NCBI GenBank assembly: GCA_964613055.1
Contig: CAZTGD010000001.1
Location: forward strand, 107,374-171,373
Reading direction: 5' to 3'
Origin: JAXGMQ01 sp964613055
GTDB lineage: Bacteria > Caldisericota > Caldisericia > JAAYUI01
DNA: 64,000 nucleotides
Shown here: piece by piece, positions 25,984 through 33,831 of the stretch
How the letters are laid out: each line of letters begins with the position of its first letter
Numbering within the stretch: the first letter of the stretch is position 1
Notes under the pieces: model-generated
The model's input: the letters and a program-made list of their open reading frames with translations, nothing else
What the model was told of the DNA's origin: nothing
The model's database searches: none
Program-made: the position numbers and the translations under genes

Positions 25984-27009
25984 TTGAGTGAGTACTCAAA
26001 GCATGACTGGGTTACACTATCCTGCCTTACTGCTCTGAAACCATCTGTATGTTCAGTCATTCCGAGGTCTGGTTTCAGTCATGCTTTGAGATCCTTTGAC
26101 GGAAAAAAAATAAATAAAGCAAGAAAAGATGCTGGTCATGAGATGTCTGTTAAAGGTGTTAGTATAGTAACATTCGAGGATGACGATTACCCGCTCTCGC
26201 TTCGTACTATTGAATGTCCCCCCGCTTGCTTGTATGTGAAGGGAAACATATCTCCTCTATCGAGTTGTGAGTATGCATCTGTGTCAATTGTTGGTACACG
26301 AACTGCAACACCACAAGGTATGCACATAGCCAGATCATTCGCTCGAGATATCGCCATGTCTCATGTAGTGATAGTTTCAGGTATGGCTGATGGGATAGAC
26401 TCATCAGCGCACCAAGGTGCATTGGATGCAGATGGAATCACGGTTGCTGTTATCGGAACGGGTTTGGGGAAGTTGAGTAGAAAGCGATCACTCGTGGACA
26501 GGATATCATCGAAGGGAGCTGTGATTTCAGAGTTCCCAAACATGTTTCCTGGAGGGAAGTGGACGTTCAGTTGGAGGAACAGGATAATTGCATCCATATC
26601 ACAAGCAACTCTAGTTGTTGAAGCACCGAAGAAATCTGGCGCTTTGATTACTGCGAGAAATGCCATGGAGATGGGAAAGGATGTAATGGCATGCCCCGGG
26701 TTGCCTGGAATGAAGAGTTTTGCTGGTTGTAATCAATTGATAAAGGATAGCGCGCATCTTGCTGATAACTCATGTGATGTTCTAGATATTCTGGGGGTTG
26801 AACCTTCGACTGGTGATGATGTTGAGTTGAGTGAATCTGAGCAAGAGGTTGTCAACGTTTGCCAAAGACCAATGACCATTGATGAGATCTGCGAAAAACT
26901 GAATAAGCCACCCGAGATGGTTCTTTCAATACTGACTGTTCTTGATCTGAGAAATATAATTAAGAAGCTCCCTGGCGGCACATATATGAGATCGTCTATG
27001 AATGATTGA
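25984..27009 (+). CDS. dprA: DNA processing protein DprA (Smf)
   Basis: Loads RecA onto incoming single-stranded DNA during natural transformation; present in most bacteria, competent or not. 341 residues. The Rossmann-like core has VSIVGTRTATPQGMHIARSFARDIA, VSGMADGIDSSAHQGAL, TVAVIGTGL, SEFP, FSWRNRIIASIS, VVEAPKKSGALITARNAMEMG and CPGLPG. A C-terminal winged-helix-like part (MTIDEICEKLNKPPEMVLSILTVLDL) follows. The track of aligned residues supports a TTG start at 25984, but this is not strongly marked by a ribosome site. Its stop abuts the stop of mnmE on the other strand in the palindrome TGATCA. Confidence 0.93.
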   Translation: MSEYSKHDWVTLSCLTALKPSVCSVIPRSGFSHALRSFDGKKINKARKDAGHEMSVKGVSIVTFEDDDYPLSLRTIECPPACLYVKGNISPLSSCEYASVSIVGTRTATPQGMHIARSFARDIAMSHVVIVSGMADGIDSSAHQGALDADGITVAVIGTGLGKLSRKRSLVDRISSKGAVISEFPNMFPGGKWTFSWRNRIIASISQATLVVEAPKKSGALITARNAMEMGKDVMACPGLPGMKSFAGCNQLIKDSAHLADNSCDVLDILGVEPSTGDDVELSESEQEVVNVCQRPMTIDEICEKLNKPPEMVLSILTVLDLRNIIKKLPGGTYMRSSMND

Positions 27010-28278
27010 TCATTTACCTATACAGAATGTGGAGAATATTTCACTGATCATTTTGGTAGATAGATTAATGCCATCGAGCTGGGAAACGAGTTTCAGCGCA
27101 TCACTCAGGTCGTATGCTATCATGTCTGGATTGCCTGCATTCAAAGCGTTGACTATGTTTTTATCAATTCGCTTGAGTGTATCATGCTGACGCTTTGTAA
27201 CTATATAATGACGATTCTTCAGATGTGACTTTATAATTTGTGTTACCTCTGATAAACCTTCCTTTTGTTTTACAGAGAGCTGTATCCAATCGTTATTGAT
27301 TGGATGGGGAATATCTGACAACGATTGAACGAGTATTAATCGTTTATCTCCAGCGATAGGCTTTGCTTCAGGATCGAGCCAAAGCACTAAATCAGATTCA
27401 CCCATCAACCGTTTCATCAAAGATTGACCTGAATCAGGGGTGTCAATATCAAGACCAGGTCCATCAATCAGTTCAATAGCTTTACCATCAATACTCGCTT
27501 CTACTTTAACATAGTCTCTAGTAGTGCCGGATTGATTCGAAACGACCGTTCGGTCAAATCCAATGAAATGGTTAAATAGAGTTGATTTTCCAGCATTTGG
27601 GGGACCAGCAATGATAACCTTTGGTAGATCAGGTTTGGATGATGAATCAAGGATGGATTTTACTAAACGAGAAAGATTATGTAGATTCATGTTAATGATG
27701 CCATTAGAGTTTGGTAAATCGTTGGGAAAACTGATCTGAGCTTCGAGATGTGTTAGGATTGATTCGATATTGCTACGAATTGATTTTACAGCTTCAGATA
27801 TGCCCTCAGTTGTTTGAATAGAAGAAAGATGCGCAATTGCGTTGCCATATTCAAGTTGTGTCAGAGACTTTTTACAGTTGATAAAAGCGCGGTAAGAGAA
27901 TTCACCGGGATTTGCATGCTTTGCCCCAAGGCTGATTGCGCAACTCGTTATCAGTTTGAGGATGGAAGGACTTCCATGAACCTGAATCTCGACGCAATCT
28001 TCTCCCGTAAAAGAGATGGGTGATTTGAAGGTTAAAACCAATCCATCATCAATCAATTGTTTATTTACTGGATTGATTATTCTCCGGTACGAGAATCTGC
28101 CCGGGGAGGGCAGTTTCTCGTCTTCTATAAATAATTGTGCAATCGACCAAGCCCTATCACCAGAAAGTCTAACGACTCCAACAGCTTGAGATACAAGTGC
28201 TGATGCTGGGGCAACTATGGTTTGGCTAGGCTTATTCTTTTGTGTCGACAACAACTCTTCTTCGAGGTTCATCACCAA
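27010..28278 (-). CDS. mnmE: tRNA modification GTPase MnmE, with degenerate GTPase motifs
   Basis: With MnmG it modifies the wobble uridine of certain tRNAs (cmnm5U). The N-terminal folate-binding domain (TIVAPASALVSQAVGVVRLSG...SFTGEDCVEIQVHG), helical domain and C-terminal CIGK (the CxGK motif) identify it. In the G domain, G1 is good (GPPNAGKST) and TTRD is present. G3 reads DGPG instead of DTAG and G4 reads SLSD instead of NKxD (D322), so nucleotide binding may be altered. Length is 422, shorter than the usual ~450. The start is uncertain: TTG, GTG and ATG occur within nine bases and overlap the jag 3' end by 47 nt. mnmG is not in the window. Confidence 0.9.
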   Translation of the reverse strand: MVMNLEEELLSTQKNKPSQTIVAPASALVSQAVGVVRLSGDRAWSIAQLFIEDEKLPSPGRFSYRRIINPVNKQLIDDGLVLTFKSPISFTGEDCVEIQVHGSPSILKLITSCAISLGAKHANPGEFSYRAFINCKKSLTQLEYGNAIAHLSSIQTTEGISEAVKSIRSNIESILTHLEAQISFPNDLPNSNGIINMNLHNLSRLVKSILDSSSKPDLPKVIIAGPPNAGKSTLFNHFIGFDRTVVSNQSGTTRDYVKVEASIDGKAIELIDGPGLDIDTPDSGQSLMKRLMGESDLVLWLDPEAKPIAGDKRLILVQSLSDIPHPINNDWIQLSVKQKEGLSEVTQIIKSHLKNRHYIVTKRQHDTLKRIDKNIVNALNAGNPDMIAYDLSDALKLVSQLDGINLSTKMISEIFSTFCIGK

Positions 28279-28714
28279 TGGAATGTGTTATCACTGCTGA
28301 GTTATCCTTCAGTGTGGTGTGGATGATCCTTCTGGCAAAGGCTGACATCGGCTGGAGTTCAACCGCTCTATTGTACCGTTTAACCTTTATTGCCGCGTTC
28401 TGTGCGATATTGCGTAGAATCTCTATCTGACGCCTTTTGTAACCGCCAATATCAACAGTTATTCGAACCAGATTGAATCCCTTCTCCTGAAGAACCATAT
28501 TGACTAAATACTGAATAGCAGAAAGACACTCACCAGACTTGCCTATAAAGATTGCTGAATTTTCCATCTCCAGAGAACAGAACAGCGTGTCATAGTCACG
28601 GTGTATTCGAATCTGTACCTCTTCGCCCATGTTCTTGAAGAGATCAGTAATCATCGTTTTCAGGAATTGTCTTGCGTTTGACTCCTGCTGTCTTATCTGG
28701 TTATGGTTCCTCAT
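28232..28714 (-). CDS. jag: Jag/KhpB-type RNA-binding protein (KH + R3H)
   Basis: A 160-residue cytosolic RNA-binding protein. The KH domain contains AIFIGKSGECLSAIQYLVN, and the C-terminal R3H domain contains MSAFARRIIHTTL...THSIGDEPRRRVVV. The N-terminal Jag domain is short or absent. Jag proteins lie beside yidC in many Gram-positive genomes, as here. The ATG at 28714 is chosen over starts nine codons upstream because it follows the yidC stop by 4 nt with an AGGGAAATAGG stretch ahead. Confidence 0.9.
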   Translation of the reverse strand: MRNHNQIRQQESNARQFLKTMITDLFKNMGEEVQIRIHRDYDTLFCSLEMENSAIFIGKSGECLSAIQYLVNMVLQEKGFNLVRITVDIGGYKRRQIEILRNIAQNAAIKVKRYNRAVELQPMSAFARRIIHTTLKDNSAVITHSIGDEPRRRVVVDTKE

Positions 28715-28718
28715 AAAC

Positions 28719-30272
28719 CTATTTCCCTTTGCTTGCATCAACTGTGTTTGGTGGTGATTTTTTCACAGTTAAGAAATAGGAACCGAATGATTTATAGTTG
28801 AAATACAGCTGATGGGCAACAGAAGCGATTGTAAAGGTAACCCAGTATACAGTCAGTCCAGTGGGGAAGCTCAGGGCTATCCATCCGAGGAATAGAGGGA
28901 AAATTATCTGCATTGCCATGTTCTGTTCTTGACCTGGCATCTGAGAAGCACGCTGTTGCACCCATGTGAAACCCGCCATCAGAATGACCATTATGTAGAT
29001 TGGATCGGGTATTCCAAGCGAGGGCATCCAAAGGAAACCCTGATAATTGAGTGGAGCATAGTTGCTGATTGCTGTGTATAACGCAATGATAATGGGTAGC
29101 TGTACAAGCATCGGAAGACAACCGGCGAACATGTTGATGTTGTTTTCCTTGTAAATCTTCATCGTTTCTTCCTGCCTCTTTTGAGCGTTCTCCTTACCGG
29201 GGAAATTCTCGTTGATCTTCTTAATGAGAGGCTGGATTTCTGCATTTTGTTTCATGCTCTTAAACTGGATATTGGTCAGTGGTATGAGGATTATCTTCAG
29301 TAGGATACCCAGTATAACGATGGCAATGCCATAACTACCAAAACCAACGGTATTCTTGAGCATGTCGAGAAACCACCTTGGCCATTCCTTAAAGAACCTG
29401 GTGGGAACAACTTCAACGACGTTGTTGTCTGGATCCCTGATTTCAACGGTTACATCATCATTCTCTGCTGTTTCATACGTGACGTTGAATACGGGATAGT
29501 ATTTCCTTTTTATAATATCAGGTCCAGTTGCGATTATGAAGGTGGCTGATGCCGATCTACCAGGTTCTATAGGCTTGTTGTTTATCTCTACTGTTGATGA
29601 TGAACCAAGCGTGTAGGTAAAAAAGTCACTGTTTTTATACTCTTCGGTGGTAAGGTTTGGAACTTCAATTATTTCAGTGTATTCAGGGTTGGTTGCAACT
29701 CCAATCAATTCAATCTTTATATCATCAATATCAGATGAGTTCTGTTCAGGATTGATTACCTTTACATCCCATCTCATGCTCTGTTCTGGTACCATCTTAA
29801 TGGTTATGGAGGTATTGATATCTGAATCTGAAGAGATTGGTTCAGTCATCTCAATGACTTCCAGCAATCCCTCTTTTTCTATGTTCTCATCGTCAATGCT
29901 GATGATTATCTCCACATCCTTCATCCCAGGTTCGATTGACCTGTCAACGCTTATTGGGAAAGATACCCTGCGTTCGTCACCAACACCCAGAAACTTTATT
30001 ACCTGAGGGTTTTCATCGACCTGATAAACGCTGTTAGATGTAACTGGTTTTCCGTCAATATAGGCGATGTATACATCAGCTGATTCAATGGCATCATTTC
30101 CCGTGTTTTTTACCTTTACACCAAAGGCGGAACCTCTGGAACCTTGGTATGCTGTGTTTTCAGCAGATACAGAAACGCTATAGTCGGATGCGAATACTGG
30201 CGCGATTGACAGTACATATCCAAACGTAATTAACGCTATCAGCATGATAGCAAATGGCTTATTTATTCTCAT
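28719..30272 (-). CDS. yidC: Membrane protein insertase YidC/Oxa1
   Basis: Inserts and folds proteins in the inner membrane. 517 residues: a signal-anchor (about 1-29), a ~270-residue outer domain, then the conserved membrane core (YGIAIVILGILLKIILIPL, NMFAGCLPMLVQLPIIIALY, FPLFLGWIALSFPTGLTVYWVTFTI). The groove residue that is Arg in the studied Bacillus and E. coli proteins aligns with K326. The outer domain looks like Ig/CARDB-type beta sandwiches (NTGNDAIESADVYIAYIDGKPV) and does not resemble the E. coli P1 domain. The ATG at 30272 has AGGAGG six bases upstream. It sits between yidD and jag in the usual order. Confidence 0.93.
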   Translation of the reverse strand: MRINKPFAIMLIALITFGYVLSIAPVFASDYSVSVSAENTAYQGSRGSAFGVKVKNTGNDAIESADVYIAYIDGKPVTSNSVYQVDENPQVIKFLGVGDERRVSFPISVDRSIEPGMKDVEIIISIDDENIEKEGLLEVIEMTEPISSDSDINTSITIKMVPEQSMRWDVKVINPEQNSSDIDDIKIELIGVATNPEYTEIIEVPNLTTEEYKNSDFFTYTLGSSSTVEINNKPIEPGRSASATFIIATGPDIIKRKYYPVFNVTYETAENDDVTVEIRDPDNNVVEVVPTRFFKEWPRWFLDMLKNTVGFGSYGIAIVILGILLKIILIPLTNIQFKSMKQNAEIQPLIKKINENFPGKENAQKRQEETMKIYKENNINMFAGCLPMLVQLPIIIALYTAISNYAPLNYQGFLWMPSLGIPDPIYIMVILMAGFTWVQQRASQMPGQEQNMAMQIIFPLFLGWIALSFPTGLTVYWVTFTIASVAHQLYFNYKSFGSYFLTVKKSPPNTVDASKGK

Positions 30273-30316
30273 TGTATCCTCCTGCAATCTGATACATAAA
30301 GTCTCAGATTGTTTGA

Positions 30317-30586
30317 TTATGGTATGGGATCATAGCCGCCAGGCATGCCTGGTCTGCATCTGATAATCCGTTTTAATGATAACCAAACACCTTTCAATCC
30401 ATGTTTGGAGATTGCTTCAATCGCATATTGAGAACATGTAGGGGTGTAAATGCATGTAGAAGGAGTTAAAGGCGATATAACTGTTCTGTATATCCACACT
30501 AGCAGGAGGAAGGGGAGGGATAGGATTGAAGAGATTCGAGTTTTCCAAGGAGATGATCTAATGTTGCTGAAAGCTCTCGTAAACAA
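30317..30586 (-). CDS. yidD: Membrane protein insertion efficiency factor YidD
   Basis: A small membrane-associated protein whose gene normally sits between rnpA and yidC, as here. The family core is clear: YRTVISPLTPSTCIYTPTCSQYAIEAISKHGLKGVWLSLKRIIRCRP, then GGYDPIP. The reading frame continues far upstream inside rnpA, so the start is uncertain. A TTG at 30586 gives 89 residues with a normal hydrophobic N-terminus; a GTG at 30499, overlapping the rnpA TAG by one base, would give only 60. Either way there is no clear ribosome site, so translation is probably coupled to rnpA. Confidence 0.8.
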   Translation of the reverse strand: MFTRAFSNIRSSPWKTRISSILSLPFLLLVWIYRTVISPLTPSTCIYTPTCSQYAIEAISKHGLKGVWLSLKRIIRCRPGMPGGYDPIP

Positions 30587-30852
30587 ACGTCCGTCAACGG
30601 TTGACGAGCCATTATAACCAGGTGTATACCCTGAGGTATCCGATGAACAAGAGGCGTCAAAGCCTCTCTTATCATCCTCCTGGCTCGATTTCTTGCCACC
30701 GCATTCCCGATCCTCTTTGGTGATATGTATGAAACCCGTGTGTCCACATTTTCCGTTGACCAGACCAGCCTCAGATGCTTTATTGCTTTCGATTTTCCTG
30801 ATCTGAAAACGTGTTCCACCTGAACACTCGTTAATCTTGGTGGAAGTTTCAT
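30499..30852 (-). CDS. rnpA: Ribonuclease P protein component
   Basis: The protein subunit that assists RNase P RNA in maturing tRNA 5' ends. 117 residues, the normal size. It shows the N-terminal PPRLTSVQVEHVFRSGKS, VSYISPKRIGNAVARNRARRMIREAL (the RNR motif) and the basic, compact fold expected. It lies downstream of rpmH as in almost all bacteria, and its 3' third overlaps the probable yidD start region in another frame. Confidence 0.94.
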   Translation of the reverse strand: MKLPPRLTSVQVEHVFRSGKSKAIKHLRLVWSTENVDTRVSYISPKRIGNAVARNRARRMIREALTPLVHRIPQGIHLVIMARQPLTDVCLRELSATLDHLLGKLESLQSYPSPSSC

Positions 30853-30892
30853 TCATCCTGTATACCTATAAACACACTATGATAGTCTTCAT

Positions 30893-31039
30893 CTATTTAT
30901 CGTCGCTTATCGTGAGTTGTTTTCTGCCTTTCCTTCTTCTGCGAGAAATAACTCCTCTTCCTCGCTTTGTACTCATTCTGGCACGGAAGCCAGATGTTCG
31001 ATACTTCTTTCGATTATGCGGCTTGAGCATTGTACGCAT
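30893..31039 (-). CDS. rpmH: 50S ribosomal protein L34
   Basis: A 48-residue, very basic ribosomal protein. Translation of the minus strand from the ATG at 31039 gives MRTMLKPHNRKKYRTSGF, then RARMSTKRGRGVISRRRRKG and a short RKQLTISDDK tail. The GFRARM and RRxxxGRKxL phrases are the L34 signature. GGAGG lies 7 nt before the ATG, and a sigma70 promoter lies further upstream. It is the first gene of the rpmH-rnpA-yidD-yidC-jag-mnmE run. The N-terminus has three residues before the common M-K-x start. Confidence 0.95.
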   Translation of the reverse strand: MRTMLKPHNRKKYRTSGFRARMSTKRGRGVISRRRRKGRKQLTISDDK

Positions 31040-31067
31040 ATGTTTTCCTCCAAGAATAATTAAGCGT

Positions 31068-31097
31068 ATTCTAACAGCATTTGTTTTGATATGTCAA
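31068..31097 (-). promoter_or_regulatory. Promoter of the rpmH operon
   Basis: On the minus strand, a consensus TTGACA (31097-31092), 18-bp spacer, and TAGAAT (31073-31068), giving a short leader before the rpmH ribosome site. The 133-bp gap to ppdK contains no TTATCCACA-type DnaA box that I can find. Confidence 0.7.
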
Positions 31098-31184
31098 GGA
31101 AAACCAAGTCACAAATTCTGTTTGGTTGCAGTTTTTGCAATTTGGGGTTATTAGTTAAGCATATCAATTGATATGGAGAGTGAA

Positions 31185-33824
31185 ATGGAACGGTTAATCT
31201 ACGACTTTATATCTGCGAAGGAAATACCGCAGGAATCAGCTAAAGTGATCCTGGGTGGCAAGGGTGCTGGTCTTTCAAAAATGACAAGCATTGGTCTTCC
31301 GGTACCTCCAGGTTTTACTATCACAACGCTTGTTTGTGAACCTTACTATGGCGAATGGAACAAGGCTTTGCCGGAAGATTTTAAAAGAGAAATACTCGAG
31401 TATGTGACTGGAATAGAGAAATCGACTGGGAAGCATTTTGGTTCAGAAGACAACCCATTACTCGTGTCAGTACGCTCAGGTGCCGCAGTTTCAATGCCCG
31501 GCATGATGGATACGATTCTGAATCTCGGTCTCAATGATATAACAACCGAGGGGTTTGCTAAAAAAACAGGTGATGAACGCTTTGCCTACGATTGCTATAG
31601 ACGATTGATACAAATGTTTGGGAATGTCGTTCTGAGCATCGATTCTTCTCGTTTCGAGTCTGCACTCTCTTCGGTTAAGAAAACCGGTAATATCGAGAAT
31701 GATCAGGATCTGTCAGCCAAACAGCTGAAGGAGGTTATCGGAGATTACAAGAAAGTCGTTGCCGATGAAACTGGAAAACCATTCCCTCAAGACCCAAGAG
31801 ATCAATTGTTCCTTGCTGTAGAAGCAGTTCTCTCTTCATGGAATAATCCTAGAGCAATTGATTACAGAAAAATAAACGATATTCGAGGTCTTAAGGGTAC
31901 AGCTGTAAACATTCAGACAATGGTTTTTGGAAACACTGGTAACAACTCTGGTACTGGTGTGGCGTTCACCAGGAATCCGTCAACAGGTGAAAACGTTTAC
32001 TTCGGTGAATATCTTGTTAATGCTCAGGGCGAAGATGTAGTTGCAGGTATCAGAACACCATCTCCTATTGTAAAACTGGAAGAGGAGATGCCAGCTGTGT
32101 ATAAGCAGTTGACAGATGCATTTGAAAAACTGGAAACACACTACAAGGACATGCAAGATATAGAGTTCACCATAGAGGATCAGAATCTCTATCTTTTACA
32201 GACAAGAACAGGCAAGAGGACTGCAGAAGCCGCTGTAAGGATCGCTGTTGAACTCGTTAATGACAGTATAATCGATAAAGAGACAGCCTTGATGAGGGTT
32301 GAACCGGCATCACTTGATCAGCTCCTTCATCCAACACTTTCCGATAAGGCGAAATCAAGTAATACTCCTTCAGCCAAGGGGTTGCCGGCTTCACCTGGTG
32401 CCGCGGTTGGTCAGATTGTCTTTACTGCAGAGGACGCTGAAAACTTGGTAAATGATGGAAAGCAGGTTATCCTGGTTAGAACTGAAACGTCACCAGAGGA
32501 TGTTATGGGTATGTCGAAGGCAAATGGCGTACTCACGTCAACCGGTGGAATGACCAGTCATGCGGCTGTTGTTGGTCGTGGAATGGGTAAGTGTTGTGTG
32601 GTTGGTTGCGGACAGTTGAAGATAAATGAAGACGGAAAACAATGCATGTTGGATGGCAAGAAGATAGTCGAAGGTGACTGGATATCTCTTGATGGATCGA
32701 TAGGCAATGTGTATGTGGGTAAGCTGGAAACCAGCAATCCAGAACTATCAGGGAACTTTGGCACATTCATGTCATGGGCGGATGATGTACGAAGGCTTGG
32801 TGTAAGAACAAATGCTGATTCACCGAAGGATGCAAAAGTAGCTCTCGGATTTGGAGCAAAGGGTATCGGTCTGTGTAGAACTGAACATATGTTCTTCGCA
32901 CCAGACAGAATACTGTCCGTGAGAAAAATGATTCTTTCAGACTCTGAAGAGGGTCGAAGGAAAGCTCTGTTAGAACTCCTACCCATGCAAAGAGAAGATT
33001 TTGATGGTATACTCTCAGCAATGGAAGGACATCCAGTGACAATCAGAACACTAGATCCTCCACTGCATGAGTTCCTGCCGAAAGAAGAGGATGAGATTAG
33101 AGAACTCGCAGACCAGATGAACATTCCGGTCGACAAGCTTAAGGATAGAATAACGTCCCTTCATGAAACAAATCCGATGCTTGGTCACAGAGGATGCAGA
33201 CTAGGCATAACGTATCCAGAGATCACAGAGATGCAAGCCAGAGCAATTATAGAAGCAGGTTGTGAGTTGACCAAAAAAGGATTGAAGGTCTACCCAGAGA
33301 TAATGATTCCACTGGCGGGAACCAGAAGTGAGTTGGCGAACCAGAAGGAAGTAGTTCAAAAAACAGCTGAAAAGGTCTTCAAAGAGATGGGTATGAGGAT
33401 TGATTACACGGTTGGCACAATGATTGAGATACCTCGTGCGGCTTTGACAGCTGATAAAATAGCTGAAGAGGCAGAATTCTTCAGCTTTGGAACTAACGAT
33501 TTGACCCAAATGGGTTTTGGTTTTAGCAGAGATGATGTTGGAAAGTTTGTTCCCGAATACATAGAAAAGGGTATCTTTGACTATGATCCCTTCCAAGTGC
33601 TCGATCAGGAAGGCATAGGTCAGCTTGTGGAGATGGCGGTAGAAAAAGGAAGAAGTGTGAAGCCAAAACTCAAATGCGGAATCTGTGGAGAGCACGGTGG
33701 TGAACCATCCAGTGTTGAATTCTGCCATAGAGTCGGATTGAACTATGTTTCTTGTTCTCCATACCGCGTTCCGATTGCTCGATTGTCAGCCGCTCAAGCG
33801 ATGATAAGAGAGAAGAGAGGATAG
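31185..33824 (+). CDS. ppdK: Pyruvate, phosphate dikinase
   Basis: Interconverts pyruvate + ATP + Pi and phosphoenolpyruvate + AMP + PPi; in anaerobes it serves glycolysis or gluconeogenesis. 879 residues, the usual size. The ATP-grasp part opens with LGGKGAGLSKM. The swivelling phosphohistidine domain has GGMTSHAAVVGRGMG with H459, and the C-terminal barrel ends with CGICGEHGG, where C834 is the expected catalytic Cys. The ATG at 31185 is preferred to one four codons upstream because GGAGAGTG lies just before it. It is divergent from rpmH and followed 7 nt later by dnaG. Confidence 0.96.
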   Translation: MERLIYDFISAKEIPQESAKVILGGKGAGLSKMTSIGLPVPPGFTITTLVCEPYYGEWNKALPEDFKREILEYVTGIEKSTGKHFGSEDNPLLVSVRSGAAVSMPGMMDTILNLGLNDITTEGFAKKTGDERFAYDCYRRLIQMFGNVVLSIDSSRFESALSSVKKTGNIENDQDLSAKQLKEVIGDYKKVVADETGKPFPQDPRDQLFLAVEAVLSSWNNPRAIDYRKINDIRGLKGTAVNIQTMVFGNTGNNSGTGVAFTRNPSTGENVYFGEYLVNAQGEDVVAGIRTPSPIVKLEEEMPAVYKQLTDAFEKLETHYKDMQDIEFTIEDQNLYLLQTRTGKRTAEAAVRIAVELVNDSIIDKETALMRVEPASLDQLLHPTLSDKAKSSNTPSAKGLPASPGAAVGQIVFTAEDAENLVNDGKQVILVRTETSPEDVMGMSKANGVLTSTGGMTSHAAVVGRGMGKCCVVGCGQLKINEDGKQCMLDGKKIVEGDWISLDGSIGNVYVGKLETSNPELSGNFGTFMSWADDVRRLGVRTNADSPKDAKVALGFGAKGIGLCRTEHMFFAPDRILSVRKMILSDSEEGRRKALLELLPMQREDFDGILSAMEGHPVTIRTLDPPLHEFLPKEEDEIRELADQMNIPVDKLKDRITSLHETNPMLGHRGCRLGITYPEITEMQARAIIEAGCELTKKGLKVYPEIMIPLAGTRSELANQKEVVQKTAEKVFKEMGMRIDYTVGTMIEIPRAALTADKIAEEAEFFSFGTNDLTQMGFGFSRDDVGKFVPEYIEKGIFDYDPFQVLDQEGIGQLVEMAVEKGRSVKPKLKCGICGEHGGEPSSVEFCHRVGLNYVSCSPYRVPIARLSAAQAMIREKRG

Positions 33825-33831
33825 TTAAGCG

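Noticed and set aside
31040..31172. oriC between rpmH and ppdK
   Set aside because: No TTATCCACA-like boxes and no dnaA; the gap is small and holds a promoter.
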